From: Nocardia arthritidis
GTDB lineage: Bacteria; Actinomycetota; Actinomycetes; Mycobacteriales; Mycobacteriaceae
Assembly (NCBI RefSeq): GCF_011801145.1
Contig: NZ_CP046172.1
Location: 2,976,001-3,040,000 of the forward strand
Length of the DNA: 64,000 nt
Direction: 5' to 3'
In this document: piece by piece, positions 45,136 to 54,754 of the stretch
Numbering within the stretch: position 1 is the first letter of the stretch
Layout of the letters: every line of letters starts with the position of its first letter
Position numbers and translations under genes: made by a program
Notes under the pieces: generated by a model
The model's database searches: none
The model's input: the letters and a program-made list of their open reading frames with translations, nothing else
What the model was told of the DNA's origin: nothing

Positions 45136-45254
45136 GGCGCGACAATAGTTCCGGAAATTTGCTGCCGCCTTCCCACATTTGGTGGGTCTTGGTATGGCGG
45201 GGCCCGCCGACTTGTGACTCACGGCGTCGCGCCGTCGGCTACCGTGACCGGGTG

Positions 45255-48089
45255 ATGCTCTGTCGGATCCTCGGACCGGTCGCGGTCGAGGTGGACGGCG
45301 CGGCCGTCGAACTCGGTGGCCCGGTGCCGCGGCGGCTGCTCGCGGCGCTCTCGACGGGTATGGGCGCACCGCTGGACGGCGCCGAACTCGCCGAGCTGGT
45401 GTGGGGTGCGCAGCAGCCGAACGACGTCATGAAAACCATTCGGGTGGTGGTGCATCGGCTGCGGGCGGCGCTGGGGCCGCGCGGACGCGAATGGATCGCC
45501 CCGGCACCGGGCGGGTACCGGCTCGCGGCCGGGCCGGGCGGCGTCGATCACGAGCTGTTCGCCGACGGGGTGGCAACCGGTTTGCGGGCGCTCGCCGCGG
45601 GCCGGGCGGCCGAGGCGGCCGAAGCGCTGGAGTCGGCGCTGCGGCTGTGGCGCGGCAGGCCATGGCCGGAATTCGACGAATCGGCGGCGGTGGCGGCGAG
45701 CCGGGCCCGGCTGCTGGAATTGCGCGAGGTGGCGCTGGAGGAGTTGCAGGCGGCGCGGCTGGAATGCGGTGAAACCACCCAGGCCGTTGTCGCGTTGAGC
45801 GGTGCGATCACGGAGACGCCGTATCGCGAACGCCGGTGGGAATTACTGGCATTGGCGCTCTACCGCAGCGGGCGGCAGGCTCAGGCGCTCGCCGAACTGC
45901 GTCGGGTGCGCGACCTGCTCGTCGACGAGCTCGGCGTGGAACCGGGACCGGCGCTGCGCGAGCTGGAACGCCGAATGCTCGGGCACGATCCGGAGCTGTT
46001 GCTGGCCGGATCACCATCCCACCGCATCGAGACCACCGAAAGCGCTGGCGCGCAGCGTGTTCCGATGGTGCCGCGGCCGCTGTCCGCGCTGATCGGGCGG
46101 GGCGGCGAACTGCGCATGCTCGATGAGCTGCTCACCGCGCGGCGGTTGGTCACGGTGATCGGGCCCGCCGGCGTCGGCAAGACCCGCATCGCCGTGGAAT
46201 ACGCGGCCGAGCGGCCGGATGTCTGGCTGGTCCGGCTCGCCGACATTCACGGCTCGGCGGCCATCGCGCCGACGATCGCCGCCGCGATCGGATTGTCCGG
46301 CGTCGCGGGTGATCCGATGACGGCGGTATGCCGCGCGCTCACCGGGCAGCCGGGGCTGCTCGTGCTGGACAACTGTGAGCATCTGGTCGACGAGCTCGTC
46401 CCGATCGTCTCCGAATTACTCGCGCACGCAAGCGGTTCGCGCGTGCTGGCGACCAGCAGGCAAGCGCTCGGCATCGCCGGTGAACAGTTGATGCCGTTGC
46501 GGCCGTTGTCCGTCGACGCGGCGGACGGCCGGGCGGGTGCGGCCGTCGAGCTGCTGTTCGAGCGGGTGCGTGCCGGTCGCGCCGACTGGCGACACACCCC
46601 GGCCGACGCCGCGGCGGCCCGCACCATCTGTCGCGCGCTCGACGGTCTGCCGCTGGCCATCGAACTCGCCGCGGCGCGCGAGCGCGCACTCGGATTGTCA
46701 ACTATCGCAACGCATCTGCACGACCGCGTCGACGTGCTCGCGCCGACCGCGCGCGGCTCGCTCTCACCGCACGATTCGCTCGGCGCCGCCATCGAATGGA
46801 GTATCGATCTGCTCGACTCCGCCGATCGCGCGCTGCTGCTGCGGCTCTGGCCGTTCGAGGGCGGATTCACCTGGCAGGCGGTCGAATCCGTGCGAACCGA
46901 CCGCGGTGGCGCGGTGCTGGCCGGGCTGGCGGCGCTGGTGGACCGCTCGGTGCTCACGGTCGACCTCGGCAGCGGCCGATACCGGCTGCTGGAGACCATC
47001 CGGCGCCACTGCCGCGACGCCGATCCGGATCCGACGGCATCGCTTGCGGCGCACGCGGTTTGGGTGCGTGAGCTGGCGCGCGGGCAGGCGGCGTTGCTCA
47101 CCGGGCCGCGGTCGAGCTCGGCGGCCGCGCTGCTAGCGGCCGAAATGGCCAATATCCGTGCGGGTTTCGACCACGACCTGACCCATCATCCGATCGAGGC
47201 GCTGCGCACGGCCGGTGCGCTCGGAAATATGTGGGTCACGATCGGGTCCGTGCCGGAGGGCATGCGGTGCATCCGGGCCGCGCTGGCCGCCTGCCCAGAC
47301 GCGGCGGCCGTCGACCGGGCCGGTGCGATGATCGCGCTGTCCATATGCGAACTGCATGCGGGTGACGCGCGAACCGCGCTGCGGCTGGCCGAATCGGTGA
47401 TCGAATCGCTCGACGAATCCGATCCCGCACATGAGATGCCGCTGCTGAAGGCCTATTCCCGCCAATGCAATGCGCTGGCCGACCTGGTCGATCTGGCGGC
47501 GCTGCGCCCGGCGCATCGGCGTTTCCGGATGGCCGCGGCGAGCCCGAACGCGCCCGACGATATGCGGGTCAATGCCGGGCTCGGTGTGGCCATCATGCGG
47601 TTCCACGACGGGGATGTCGACGGCGCGGCCGAAACCATGCGCGCCAACGGTGAATTCGCGCGCGAGTGCGGATATCTGTGGGGCGAGGGCATTTCCGAAC
47701 TGCTGCTGGCCTGGCTGCTACTCGGCCGGGTCGTCGCCGAGCCGGACCGGATCCTCCGGGTATTCGCGCACCTCACCTCGGCGGTCGCGGCATTCGAACG
47801 CCAGCCCAACGCATCCGAGGTGCTGGTCTGTCTCTACGCGGGCGTGTGCGCCCTGATCCTGTCGGACCGCGCGGAGATCGCGCTGCGCCTCTACGCGGCG
47901 GTGCGCGCGCACGCCGCCCGGATCGGCATCGATCCGTGCCGCTATCTGCGCCTCGCCGGACCCGAGGTGGCGGCAAGGGTGAACGCGGTGCTCGACGCCG
48001 CCCAGCCCGCCGCCCGAACCCCGGCCTGGCAGACCATGATCGGACTCTTCCACGACGCGGTCGGCGAGCTCGAAACCCGCGGTACCTAG
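45255..48089 (+). CDS. SARP/AfsR-type regulator with BTAD and AAA ATPase domains
   Basis: 944 residues from ATG 45255 (GTG 45252 alternative). Residues 1-95: winged-helix DNA-binding domain (LDGAELAELVWGAQQPNDVM, GGYRLAAGPGGVD). Residues 100-245: bacterial transcriptional activation domain (WRGRPWPEFDESAAVAASRA, LYRSGRQAQALAEL). From about 280: an NB-ARC-like ATPase with P-loop VIGPAGVGKTR (303-310), Walker B-type LLVLDNCEHLVDELV and GLPLAIELAAAR. The C-terminal 350 residues are helical repeats. SARP proteins activate secondary-metabolite or stress genes. No biosynthetic cluster is visible beside it. Confidence 0.88.
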   Translation: MLCRILGPVAVEVDGAAVELGGPVPRRLLAALSTGMGAPLDGAELAELVWGAQQPNDVMKTIRVVVHRLRAALGPRGREWIAPAPGGYRLAAGPGGVDHELFADGVATGLRALAAGRAAEAAEALESALRLWRGRPWPEFDESAAVAASRARLLELREVALEELQAARLECGETTQAVVALSGAITETPYRERRWELLALALYRSGRQAQALAELRRVRDLLVDELGVEPGPALRELERRMLGHDPELLLAGSPSHRIETTESAGAQRVPMVPRPLSALIGRGGELRMLDELLTARRLVTVIGPAGVGKTRIAVEYAAERPDVWLVRLADIHGSAAIAPTIAAAIGLSGVAGDPMTAVCRALTGQPGLLVLDNCEHLVDELVPIVSELLAHASGSRVLATSRQALGIAGEQLMPLRPLSVDAADGRAGAAVELLFERVRAGRADWRHTPADAAAARTICRALDGLPLAIELAAARERALGLSTIATHLHDRVDVLAPTARGSLSPHDSLGAAIEWSIDLLDSADRALLLRLWPFEGGFTWQAVESVRTDRGGAVLAGLAALVDRSVLTVDLGSGRYRLLETIRRHCRDADPDPTASLAAHAVWVRELARGQAALLTGPRSSSAAALLAAEMANIRAGFDHDLTHHPIEALRTAGALGNMWVTIGSVPEGMRCIRAALAACPDAAAVDRAGAMIALSICELHAGDARTALRLAESVIESLDESDPAHEMPLLKAYSRQCNALADLVDLAALRPAHRRFRMAAASPNAPDDMRVNAGLGVAIMRFHDGDVDGAAETMRANGEFARECGYLWGEGISELLLAWLLLGRVVAEPDRILRVFAHLTSAVAAFERQPNASEVLVCLYAGVCALILSDRAEIALRLYAAVRAHAARIGIDPCRYLRLAGPEVAARVNAVLDAAQPAARTPAWQTMIGLFHDAVGELETRGT

Positions 48090-48232
48090 GCCGGGCGCCG
48101 CCCGACGACGGTGACGATCAGCTGCGGAATATCGTGCCAGCCGGGCGATCCGGCGATTTCGTAAAAGCGGGCGAGGTCTTCGGCACTGCCGCCGCTTCCG
48201 AGTCCGGTCATTCGCGCATCATCGCACGCCAT
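48086..48232 (-). CDS. Short open frame, possible remnant of a larger gene's C-terminus
   Basis: 48 codons on the minus strand (alternative ATG at 48211 gives 41). The translated end (DLARFYEIAGSPGWHDIPQL, then IVTVVGRRPA) has normal codon bias and looks like the C-terminus of a larger protein, possibly a methyltransferase. No ribosome site or N-terminal domain is present. It sits directly downstream of the alpha/beta hydrolase gene on the same strand, next to one of two 23-bp direct repeats. Low confidence as a functional gene. Confidence 0.3.
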   Translation of the reverse strand: MACDDARMTGLGSGGSAEDLARFYEIAGSPGWHDIPQLIVTVVGRRPA

Positions 48233-48253
48233 TGCGTCGCAACGGGATTCAGA
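48231..48253. repeat. 23-bp direct repeat, copy 1
   Basis: Identical at 22 of 23 positions to 49211-49233. It includes the stop codon (TCA on the plus strand, 48249-48251) of the alpha/beta hydrolase gene. Core AACGGGATTCAGA is exact in both. Confidence 0.75.
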
Positions 48254-49124
48254 CGTTGCTCACGGCGTGGGCCAGCAGGGCGCGCAGGATCGGTTCGGGT
48301 TCGGTCCACAGCAGCGCGCCGCCGATGCCCGCGACCAGGTGCCGGGTCGCGGACGGGATTCGTTGGGCGAGACCGGCGCCCAGGTCGGGGGAGTGGCTGG
48401 TGTCCTGTTCGCCATACCAGATGTCGACCGGGATCCGGATCGCCGCCAGGTCGATATTCCAGTGGTCCATGGCGAGCGCGGTATCGCGCGCATAGCCCGC
48501 TGGACCCTGCGCGAAGGCCTCGTCCAGCGCCGAACGGTATGCGGCGGCGAAGGTTTCGTCGCGGTAGACCGCGAGATCGCTGTCCGGGCTGCCCGCGAGC
48601 ACCATGTCCACCATGGCCTGCGGCGTGAACTCGGCGAAAATCCGCTCGGCGGCAACGGGATCGGTGATCGCGGTATCGATCAGCTGTCGCAGCTGCTGCG
48701 GCAATACGTCGGCGAACCGCGGTTCGGCCACCTCGTCGGCGGGGGATACCAGCGCAAGCGCGGTGATGACCCCGGCAGCGGCGCAGGCCAGCGCGAACGG
48801 CGCGCCCTGCGAATTGCCCACCATCAGCGGCCTGCCGAGGTCCCTGCTCCGGGCGAATGCGGCGATATCGGTCGCGAAATCGGTGAACGTGCGGCCCGGA
48901 TGCGGCGTCGACGCGCCGAGTCCCGGCCGGTCGACGGCGATCAGGCGGATATCGAGCGCATCGACCACCGCGGCGCCGAATCCGAGCCGCCTACTGGTCG
49001 CCGCGCCGGGCGAGAACAGCACCGGCGTACCGCCCGCCGGGCCCCATTCCGCCCAGCCGAGCGACCTTCCGTCCGGGAGGGATTCGGTACCGGTGCGGGC
49101 TGGCTCGACGACGAAGGTGCTCAT
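48249..49124 (-). CDS. Alpha/beta hydrolase
   Basis: 291 residues from the ATG at 49124 (GGGGGCC upstream; the ATG at 49133 is possible). Catalytic Ser in MVGNSQGAPFALACA, acidic residue in WYGEQDTSHSPDLG, and oxyanion region in VLFSPGAATSRRLGFG. The catalytic histidine is not clear; the usual GH stretch reads TRHLVAGIGGALL, so His in RHL is the best candidate. Function not identified. The gene is bracketed by the 23-bp direct repeats. Confidence 0.8.
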   Translation of the reverse strand: MSTFVVEPARTGTESLPDGRSLGWAEWGPAGGTPVLFSPGAATSRRLGFGAAVVDALDIRLIAVDRPGLGASTPHPGRTFTDFATDIAAFARSRDLGRPLMVGNSQGAPFALACAAAGVITALALVSPADEVAEPRFADVLPQQLRQLIDTAITDPVAAERIFAEFTPQAMVDMVLAGSPDSDLAVYRDETFAAAYRSALDEAFAQGPAGYARDTALAMDHWNIDLAAIRIPVDIWYGEQDTSHSPDLGAGLAQRIPSATRHLVAGIGGALLWTEPEPILRALLAHAVSNV

Positions 49125-49210
49125 GGCCCCCATTCTGTCGCCGACCTTTTCGACGAGTTCACCACGGGGCCGCACAGTATGACCGGCGCCACTGACCATC
49201 CGACGGCGGC

Positions 49211-49233
49211 ATTGCGCCGCAACGGGATTCAGA
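49211..49233. repeat. 23-bp direct repeat, copy 2
   Basis: Second copy, 980 bp from the first. It covers the stop codon (TCA 49229-49231) and 3' flank of the 96-residue gene. One mismatch with copy 1 (C at the seventh base instead of T). Confidence 0.75.
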
Positions 49234-49519
49234 TCCGGTACGGCGGGAAGTAGTGGGCCCAGACCTGGCCGAGGGCGCGCAGTAGCTCCTCGGGGAGCAG
49301 GTGGGCGATCTCCGGGCAGAGGTGCGCGTGTGCGCCGCAGGTTTCGCACCAGACGCGGGTCATCCTCGGGTCGGCGGCGAGCGCCGCGGCGATCCAGTCG
49401 GGGCGCAATCGCTCGTTGGTGAGGGTGGCGACCCAGCGGTCACCGTGTCCGTCGGAGTCGCGGTGGGTCGCGTTGACAACCGTTACCGGAAAGAGCGGTT
49501 GGTTCCGCACGTTGATCAT
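49229..49519 (-). CDS. Small hypothetical protein with a Cys/His cluster
   Basis: 96 residues from ATG 49519 (AAAGGTG about 10 nt before it). The C-terminal half holds WCETCGAHAHLC, a possible metal site (three Cys, two His). No signal peptide or membrane helix. Unrecognised family; coding supported by ribosome site and codon bias. Confidence 0.6.
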   Translation of the reverse strand: MINVRNQPLFPVTVVNATHRDSDGHGDRWVATLTNERLRPDWIAAALAADPRMTRVWCETCGAHAHLCPEIAHLLPEELLRALGQVWAHYFPPYRI

Positions 49520-49682
49520 GGCGGATAACACCTTTCGGAAAAGGTATGGGTAATTCTGGCCGGTATGCGGTCTGGTCGATAACGGAAAAATTGCAGGTGG
49601 TAACCGCAATCAACGGTAACTCGCGCGGGTGCCCTGGACAAGGGGACAGCGAGGTGCCGGAATTGTCCTGAAATTCGGGGTT

Positions 49683-51032
49683 TCAGAGTGTGGAATGTCC
49701 GTAATTCATTGTCGGCCAGCGCGGCCCGGCCTCGGTCGGATAGCCGAGTTCGGCAAGGTAATCACGGTAGGCATCCTGTGTGGCCTGCAGCCGATCGAGG
49801 CGCAACCGCCCGGGATCCCGCGCATACATATCGAGGCCGAGCCGGGTCCACAGCCGCGTCGGCGGCAGTTCGGCGCCGCCCGGCGGTATGAATTTCCGCA
49901 CCTCGTCGAGTGCGGCGATGGCGCTGGCCAGCCAGGTCGCCACCTGGTCGCGTTCGGCGCCGTCCAGCAGATACGGATTCGGCGGTACGGCGGCGGCGTA
50001 TTCGTCGGCCACCCACAGCCAACCGCCCGCATCGATCAGCTGGGATGGCAGCGCGCCGCCGAATTCGAGATCGCCCGAAGGGGTTTCGGTGTCATCCGGC
50101 AGCAGGAAGGTGAATTCGCGAGGCTCGAAGCAGGTTTCGCAGGTTCCGGTGTATCGCCGGACGAATCTTCCGTCGGCCAGCGGATGGAGAGCATCGGCGC
50201 GTTCGAATCTGGTGTCGCCGCAGTCGCACGGCGTCATGTCCATGAAGACGTGCGCCTCGCGGGTGGTGCGGGAGATGGGCAGGTCGAGGTCGGGTTCGCC
50301 CGCGGCGTGATCGGAACCGGAGTCGAACCAATCCGGCTCGTCGGTCAGTAGTGGGTCGCGCCATTCTGATTCCGTGGCGGCGTGATTCGGTGGGGAGCTG
50401 AACCTATCCGGCTCATTGGTCAGTAGTGGGTCGCGCCATTCTGATTCCGTAGCGGCGTGATTCGGTTGCGAGTCGAACCTATCCGGCTCGGCCACCGGCA
50501 GTGGGTGGCGCGCTTCCGGTTCCGCCGCAACGGTATCCGGTTCCGGCGTGGGTGCGGCAGGTGGCAACCGTAGCGCCGCCGTCGCCGGGAATTCGGCTTC
50601 CGGCAGGCGCAGCGCCGCGGTCGCGTCCGGCGCGGGCCCAGCCGAATCAGCTTGCGCCGCATACGCGTTCGGCGGCTCTGCGGCGCCTGGCTGCCAGGTG
50701 CGGCGCTCCGCGAGCGTCAGCCCCATCGCGGTGGCCGCCGAGATCGCCCGGTCACCCCACCACGGCACCTCGGTGCCCGCGACCTTCATGGTGGTCGGCA
50801 CGTCGATGCTGACGGCCCAACCGGCGCCGTCGCGCCACAGCTTCAGCGCCATCGAGTTCGTATTTCGTTCGGGGCTGCCGTGATCCGGGATCTCCCTGGA
50901 GCCGAACGCGCCCGCGGACTGTTCGGCGAGCCGGACATTGCCGCGCAGCCCGAGCCGCTGCCGTAATTCGTCCAACCGGGTTTGGTCGAGCTGACCGGAA
51001 AAGGTCAGCAGTAGGCGACGTTCCACCGTCAT
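49683..51032 (-). CDS. Hypothetical protein with internal 25-residue tandem repeats
   Basis: 449 residues from the ATG at 51032 (GGAG before it; earlier in-frame starts exist). An N-terminal mixed domain (MTVERRLLLTFSGQLDQTRL, DGAGWAVSIDVPTT) is followed by a Pro/Ala/Glu-rich region with about four 25-residue repeats (EPDRFSSPPNHAATESEWRD). A C-terminal domain has a two-CxC/CxxC cluster (CDCGDTRFERAD, GTCETCF), likely zinc-binding. No known family. Next upstream on the same strand is the Toprim gene (126-bp gap). Confidence 0.68.
   Translation of the reverse strand: MTVERRLLLTFSGQLDQTRLDELRQRLGLRGNVRLAEQSAGAFGSREIPDHGSPERNTNSMALKLWRDGAGWAVSIDVPTTMKVAGTEVPWWGDRAISAATAMGLTLAERRTWQPGAAEPPNAYAAQADSAGPAPDATAALRLPEAEFPATAALRLPPAAPTPEPDTVAAEPEARHPLPVAEPDRFDSQPNHAATESEWRDPLLTNEPDRFSSPPNHAATESEWRDPLLTDEPDWFDSGSDHAAGEPDLDLPISRTTREAHVFMDMTPCDCGDTRFERADALHPLADGRFVRRYTGTCETCFEPREFTFLLPDDTETPSGDLEFGGALPSQLIDAGGWLWVADEYAAAVPPNPYLLDGAERDQVATWLASAIAALDEVRKFIPPGGAELPPTRLWTRLGLDMYARDPGRLRLDRLQATQDAYRDYLAELGYPTEAGPRWPTMNYGHSTL
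50343..50492. repeat. 75-bp tandem repeat inside the coding sequence
   Basis: Two units (50343-50417 and 50418-50492), alike at roughly 90% of positions by eye. The unit length is a multiple of three, so each adds 25 codons without a frameshift. Decayed copies flank them. Confidence 0.8.
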
Positions 51033-51157
51033 CGTTTCTCCGAGCTCCCGCACGCCATCCAGCATTACCATTCCATCCGGTCGGCGCGACTCGAGCATAG
51101 CGGGCAATACGTTGCGCGGACCGTAATTCGGCAATCCGAGTGACCCGAATCGTGCCG

Positions 51158-52063
51158 CTATGGCAGCCGAAAGTGGTTGTCGAGCACCGGAACCGGATCG
51201 AGTTCGGCGATCTCGTGGCCCGCGTCGCAATGTTCGGTGAAATCCTTGCCGTCCCGGGCCTGGAGGATCCGGATATCGCGGACCAGCGGACGCAGCGTCG
51301 CGGCGACCCGGGCGGCGTGCCGGTATCCGGGGGCGTCACGGTCCGCGACGATCAGCACCCGCCGCCCGCCGCGGAACCAACTCGCGTGCGCCGGTTGCCA
51401 ATTGAGCGCGCCACCGGCGTTGCAAGTGGCGGTGAGCCCGGCGTGGTCGGCGGTGCGGACATCCTCCTCGCCCTCGCAGACATAGATGTCGACGCCGTTC
51501 GCGACGGCCGCGAGCAGGCCCGGCAACAGGAACGGTATGGGTGCGAATCCACCGGGCCGCCAACCGGATTCGGTCATCCTGGCCTGCCAGAAGGTTTTCG
51601 ACCTGCCGGATTCGTGCGGCGTGTGCATGCGCACCACCATGCCGACGGGCCGCCCGCCGGGATCGCGGTAGAAGTACCGCGCCACCATGCGCGGCGGGCC
51701 GAGCGCCCGGCCGGGATCGGTCCGGTGGCTGGTGAGCGGCAGGCCCGCGGCGAGCAGCGCTCGATCGACCAGGGACCGCTCGCCGGTACGGGCCGAGGTA
51801 CGAGCCACCGGATGCGCGCCCGGCTGGTCGTACAGGTCTCGTACCGTGAGCCCGAGCCGCTCCAGCACCATTTCGTCGGGGCATCCGGCGAAGCAGCGGA
51901 CCACGGTCTTGCCGCGCTGCCGGTTGTAGATCACCCCGAGCGACGGATGATGCCTGCGGCCGTCGCCCTCGTGCACCGGGCACAGGTAGCGCAGCCAGTC
52001 GCCGCTGCGGGTACCTCGTCCGGCGATCCGATCCAGTGCGTCGGTAATCGTTTCCCAGGACAT
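51158..52063 (-). CDS. CHC2-zinc finger / Toprim primase-like protein
   Basis: 301 residues from ATG 52063 (GAGGAGGAGCGCC before it). The N-terminal zinc-binding module is LCPVHEGDGRRHHPSLGV, then VVRCFAGCPDEMVLERLGL (Cys/His ligands as in DnaG). A Toprim fold carries YVCEGEEDVRTADHAG (the Glu) and VLIVADRDAPGYRHA (DxD). No RNAP-like primase core or helicase is present. Such small primase-like proteins are usually found in integrative elements and plasmids, but no integrase or replicon is visible nearby. Confidence 0.8.
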   Translation of the reverse strand: MSWETITDALDRIAGRGTRSGDWLRYLCPVHEGDGRRHHPSLGVIYNRQRGKTVVRCFAGCPDEMVLERLGLTVRDLYDQPGAHPVARTSARTGERSLVDRALLAAGLPLTSHRTDPGRALGPPRMVARYFYRDPGGRPVGMVVRMHTPHESGRSKTFWQARMTESGWRPGGFAPIPFLLPGLLAAVANGVDIYVCEGEEDVRTADHAGLTATCNAGGALNWQPAHASWFRGGRRVLIVADRDAPGYRHAARVAATLRPLVRDIRILQARDGKDFTEHCDAGHEIAELDPVPVLDNHFRLP

Positions 52064-52121
52064 GGCGCTCCTCCTCGCCACCATCAATTGTCCAGGGAAT
52101 GCGCGATCCCGGCCAGCCGCT

Positions 52122-52499
52122 TTATTTGAGCGCGGTGCCCGGGGATTCCGGCACGGTGCGGGTGATCTGGTCGATGCCGAGCACTCGGCCGTCGGGCGCC
52201 AGCCGCCCGAACATCCAGATCTCGGTCCGGATGACCGCATTGTCGCGCATGGTGCCGGAGAGTATGTAGTGCGCGGCGATGCGATCGCCGTCGACCAGCG
52301 CGTCGTGCACGTTGTCCGGCTGGTCCGCGAGCAGTGGCCTGGTCACCGTGCCGCACTCCATCTCGTGCCCGGACACCGTCGGGCACCGGTCGGCAGCCGC
52401 GGGTTCCGCGGTACCGCATCCGACGACCAGAAGCGCCGTCAGCAGCGCGGTGCACAGCGACCCCAGGATCTTCCTGCGCGTTCTCCGAACTCCTTTCAC
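52122..52499 (-). CDS. Small lipoprotein
   Basis: 125 residues from GTG 52499 (an earlier start at 52547 is possible). Signal MKGVRRTRRKILG with a hydrophobic core and lipobox VVGC; the mature part begins GTAEPAAADRC. The mature part shows the strand pattern of a cystatin/SnoaL-like fold (HYILSGTMRDNAVIRTEIWM, VLGIDQITRTVPE). Two further cysteines may bridge. Weak match to an NTF2-like lipoprotein. Confidence 0.6.
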   Translation of the reverse strand: MKGVRRTRRKILGSLCTALLTALLVVGCGTAEPAAADRCPTVSGHEMECGTVTRPLLADQPDNVHDALVDGDRIAAHYILSGTMRDNAVIRTEIWMFGRLAPDGRVLGIDQITRTVPESPGTALK

Positions 52500-52676
52500 C
52501 ACAACACCGGAAACCAGCCTCGGGCCCGGTTGTCGGGGCGGGTGCAAAGCAGTGGCAAAGGGAGGTCAGAACTGGATTCTTACCTGCCTTTGTCATTCGG
52601 CTAACCGGCCGTTGTCGCGGCGCGGACAGGGTTGCCCTATGACGAAAACGCAGCCGATGGTGACGGCGGTCACGAA

Positions 52677-53423
52677 ATGAACGATCCGGTACCGGCATTA
52701 TCGCTACCACCCGGCAACAATGACGCGGTGAGCACTCCGAACTCCCCGGCCTCGGTCCTCGTGGTCGAGGACGATCCGCATGTCCGCAGCACGCTGGACC
52801 AACTGCTGCGTTTCGAGGGCTACCGGGTACATCTCGCCGCCGACGGCATCGAGGCGCTGGAGCTGCTGGAAAAGCAGCGCCCGGATCTGGCCGTCGTCGA
52901 TGTGGTGATGCCGCGCCTCGACGGCCTGTCGCTGTGCCGGAGTCTGCGCAGGCGCGGCGACCGGCTGCCGATTCTGGTGCTCACCGCGCGACATCAGGTC
53001 GGTGACCGAGTCGCCGGACTCGATGCGGGCGCCGACGACTATCTGGCCAAACCGTTCGCCGCCGACGAACTGCTGGCCCGGCTGCGGGCGCTGCTGCGGC
53101 GCAGCGTATTCGACGCCGATCCCGGCACGCTCGCGGTCGGCGATCTGGTCCTGGACCCGGCCACCAGACAGGTGCGCCGCGGCGAGCGGCCGATCGAACT
53201 CACCAGAACCGAATTCGACGTGCTGGAGCTGCTGCTGCGCAACGAGCGAATCGTGTTGAGCCGCAACGCGATCTACGAGCACATCTGGGGTTACGACTTC
53301 GCCACCGATTCGCGGTCGCTGGATGTGTACATCGGCTATCTGCGGCGCAAGACCGAGGCGGGCGGCGAGCCGAGGCTGATCCACACCATCCGCAACGTCG
53401 GCTACACCATCCGAGCCGAATGA
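52677..53423 (+). CDS. OmpR/PhoB-type response regulator
   Basis: 248 residues. Receiver: acidic pair VVEDDP, phosphoacceptor Asp75 in [13 protein letters not shown], Lys125 in YLAKPF. The C-terminal winged helix carries [21 protein letters not shown] and [10 protein letters not shown]. It is related to PrrA/MprA of mycobacteria but not clearly either. It overlaps the kinase by 4 bp. The start is not settled: ATG 52677 or the GTG near 52727, neither with a strong ribosome site. Confidence 0.88.
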   Translation: MNDPVPALSLPPGNNDAVSTPNSPASVLVVEDDPHVRSTLDQLLRFEGYRVHLAADGIEALELLEKQRPDLAVVDVVMPRLDGLSLCRSLRRRGDRLPILVLTARHQVGDRVAGLDAGADDYLAKPFAADELLARLRALLRRSVFDADPGTLAVGDLVLDPATRQVRRGERPIELTRTEFDVLELLLRNERIVLSRNAIYEHIWGYDFATDSRSLDVYIGYLRRKTEAGGEPRLIHTIRNVGYTIRAE

Positions 53424-54754
53424 TGTTGCGCGCCAGGATAACCCTCGTCGTCATCGTCGTCGCCGTCGCGGCGATCGCGTTCACCATGGCCAGCTCCTAT
53501 CGCGGCGTCCGCGACCTGGTCGCGGACCAACTCGATCGCGGACTGAACGACCGTCTCGACGCGGTGTCGGCGCTGCTCGATACCGGCCGGACGCTGCCGC
53601 CGCGCTCCGATATGACCGAACAACTGCTGCTGCCCGACGGCTCGGTCCGCCCGCTCACCCCGGGCGCGGCCGCGCTGCCGGTATCGGCCGCCGACCGCGC
53701 CGTCGCCGACACCGGAATCGGCACGGCCGCGGCCGATATCGAGCTGGACGGCGAGCCGTGGGGCACCCTGACCAAACCGCGCCAGGGCGGCGGCGCGATC
53801 ATGGTCGGTCACCGGTATGCGATATCCGATCGGATCGAGAACGAATTCTTCTGGCGCACAGGCGGAATCACCGCACTCGCGGTCGCGGTGTCGGCGTTGC
53901 TGAGCTGGTTGGCGATCGGCCGCATCCTGCGCCCGGTGCGGCGACTGCTCACCGCGACCGAACACATCGCGGCCACCAACGATCTGACGACCCCGCTGCC
54001 GAAGGCGGGCCGTGACGAAATCGGCAGGCTCACCGGAAGTTTCGCGGCCATGCTGACCGCGCTGCGCCGGTCGCGGGACCAGCAGCACCGCCTGGTGCAG
54101 GACGCCAGCCACGAGCTGCGCACCCCGCTCACCTCCATCCGCGGCAGCGCCGAACTGCTGCAGCGCGCCCGCGGCAGGCTCGACCCTGCCGACGAGCGGC
54201 AGGTGCTTTCCGTGCTCGTCCAGGAGTCGGCCGCACTCGACACCCTGGTGGCCGAGCTCGTCGAGCTGGCCACCGACCAGCACACCGCCGAGGAGCCGGT
54301 GCCGGTGGATCTGCCGGAGCTGGCCGAGGACTGTGCCGCGAACCATCGCATGCGCACCGGCCGCACCATCACCGTCACCGCGGCGGAGCCGCTGCCGGTG
54401 CGGGCCCGGCCGCGCGCCATCGCCCGCTGCGTGGACAACCTGATCGGTAATGCCGCCAAGTTCAGCCCGGCGGATACGCCGGTTCGCATCGTCATCCGGG
54501 GCGCCGAACTCGCGGTGCACGACGACGGACCCGGTATCGCGGCCGCCGACACCACCGCCGTCTTCGACCGCTTCTACCGGTCCGCCGCCACCCAGGGCAC
54601 CCCGGGATCCGGACTCGGGCTCGCCATCGTCGCCGATATCGTCGCGGCGCACGGCGGCAGCGTCTTCGCCGAGCCGGGGCCGGGCGGGCGGGTCGGTTTC
54701 CGGCTGCCACCGCAGGATCGACCGCGCCGCACCGGGCTGCTCCGGCGCACCTAG
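53420..54754 (+). CDS. Sensor histidine kinase of the two-component pair
   Basis: 444 residues. Membrane helix about 5-25, external sensor about 26-150, second helix about 151-171 ([17 protein letters not shown]), HAMP, then HisKA with [12 protein letters not shown] (phosphorylated His), N-box [14 protein letters not shown]-boxes HDDGPGIA and GSGLGLAIV. It phosphorylates the coupled regulator. Signal unknown. A large hairpin follows its stop. Confidence 0.9.
   Translation: MMLRARITLVVIVVAVAAIAFTMASSYRGVRDLVADQLDRGLNDRLDAVSALLDTGRTLPPRSDMTEQLLLPDGSVRPLTPGAAALPVSAADRAVADTGIGTAAADIELDGEPWGTLTKPRQGGGAIMVGHRYAISDRIENEFFWRTGGITALAVAVSALLSWLAIGRILRPVRRLLTATEHIAATNDLTTPLPKAGRDEIGRLTGSFAAMLTALRRSRDQQHRLVQDASHELRTPLTSIRGSAELLQRARGRLDPADERQVLSVLVQESAALDTLVAELVELATDQHTAEEPVPVDLPELAEDCAANHRMRTGRTITVTAAEPLPVRARPRAIARCVDNLIGNAAKFSPADTPVRIVIRGAELAVHDDGPGIAAADTTAVFDRFYRSAATQGTPGSGLGLAIVADIVAAHGGSVFAEPGPGGRVGFRLPPQDRPRRTGLLRRT

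Noticed and set aside
48231..49233. Direct repeats as ends of an insertion sequence
   Set aside because: No transposase and no inverted ends; the enclosed gene is an ordinary hydrolase.
51158..52063. Prophage or plasmid segment around the primase-like gene
   Set aside because: No integrase, terminase, replication initiator or att repeats were found in the flanks.
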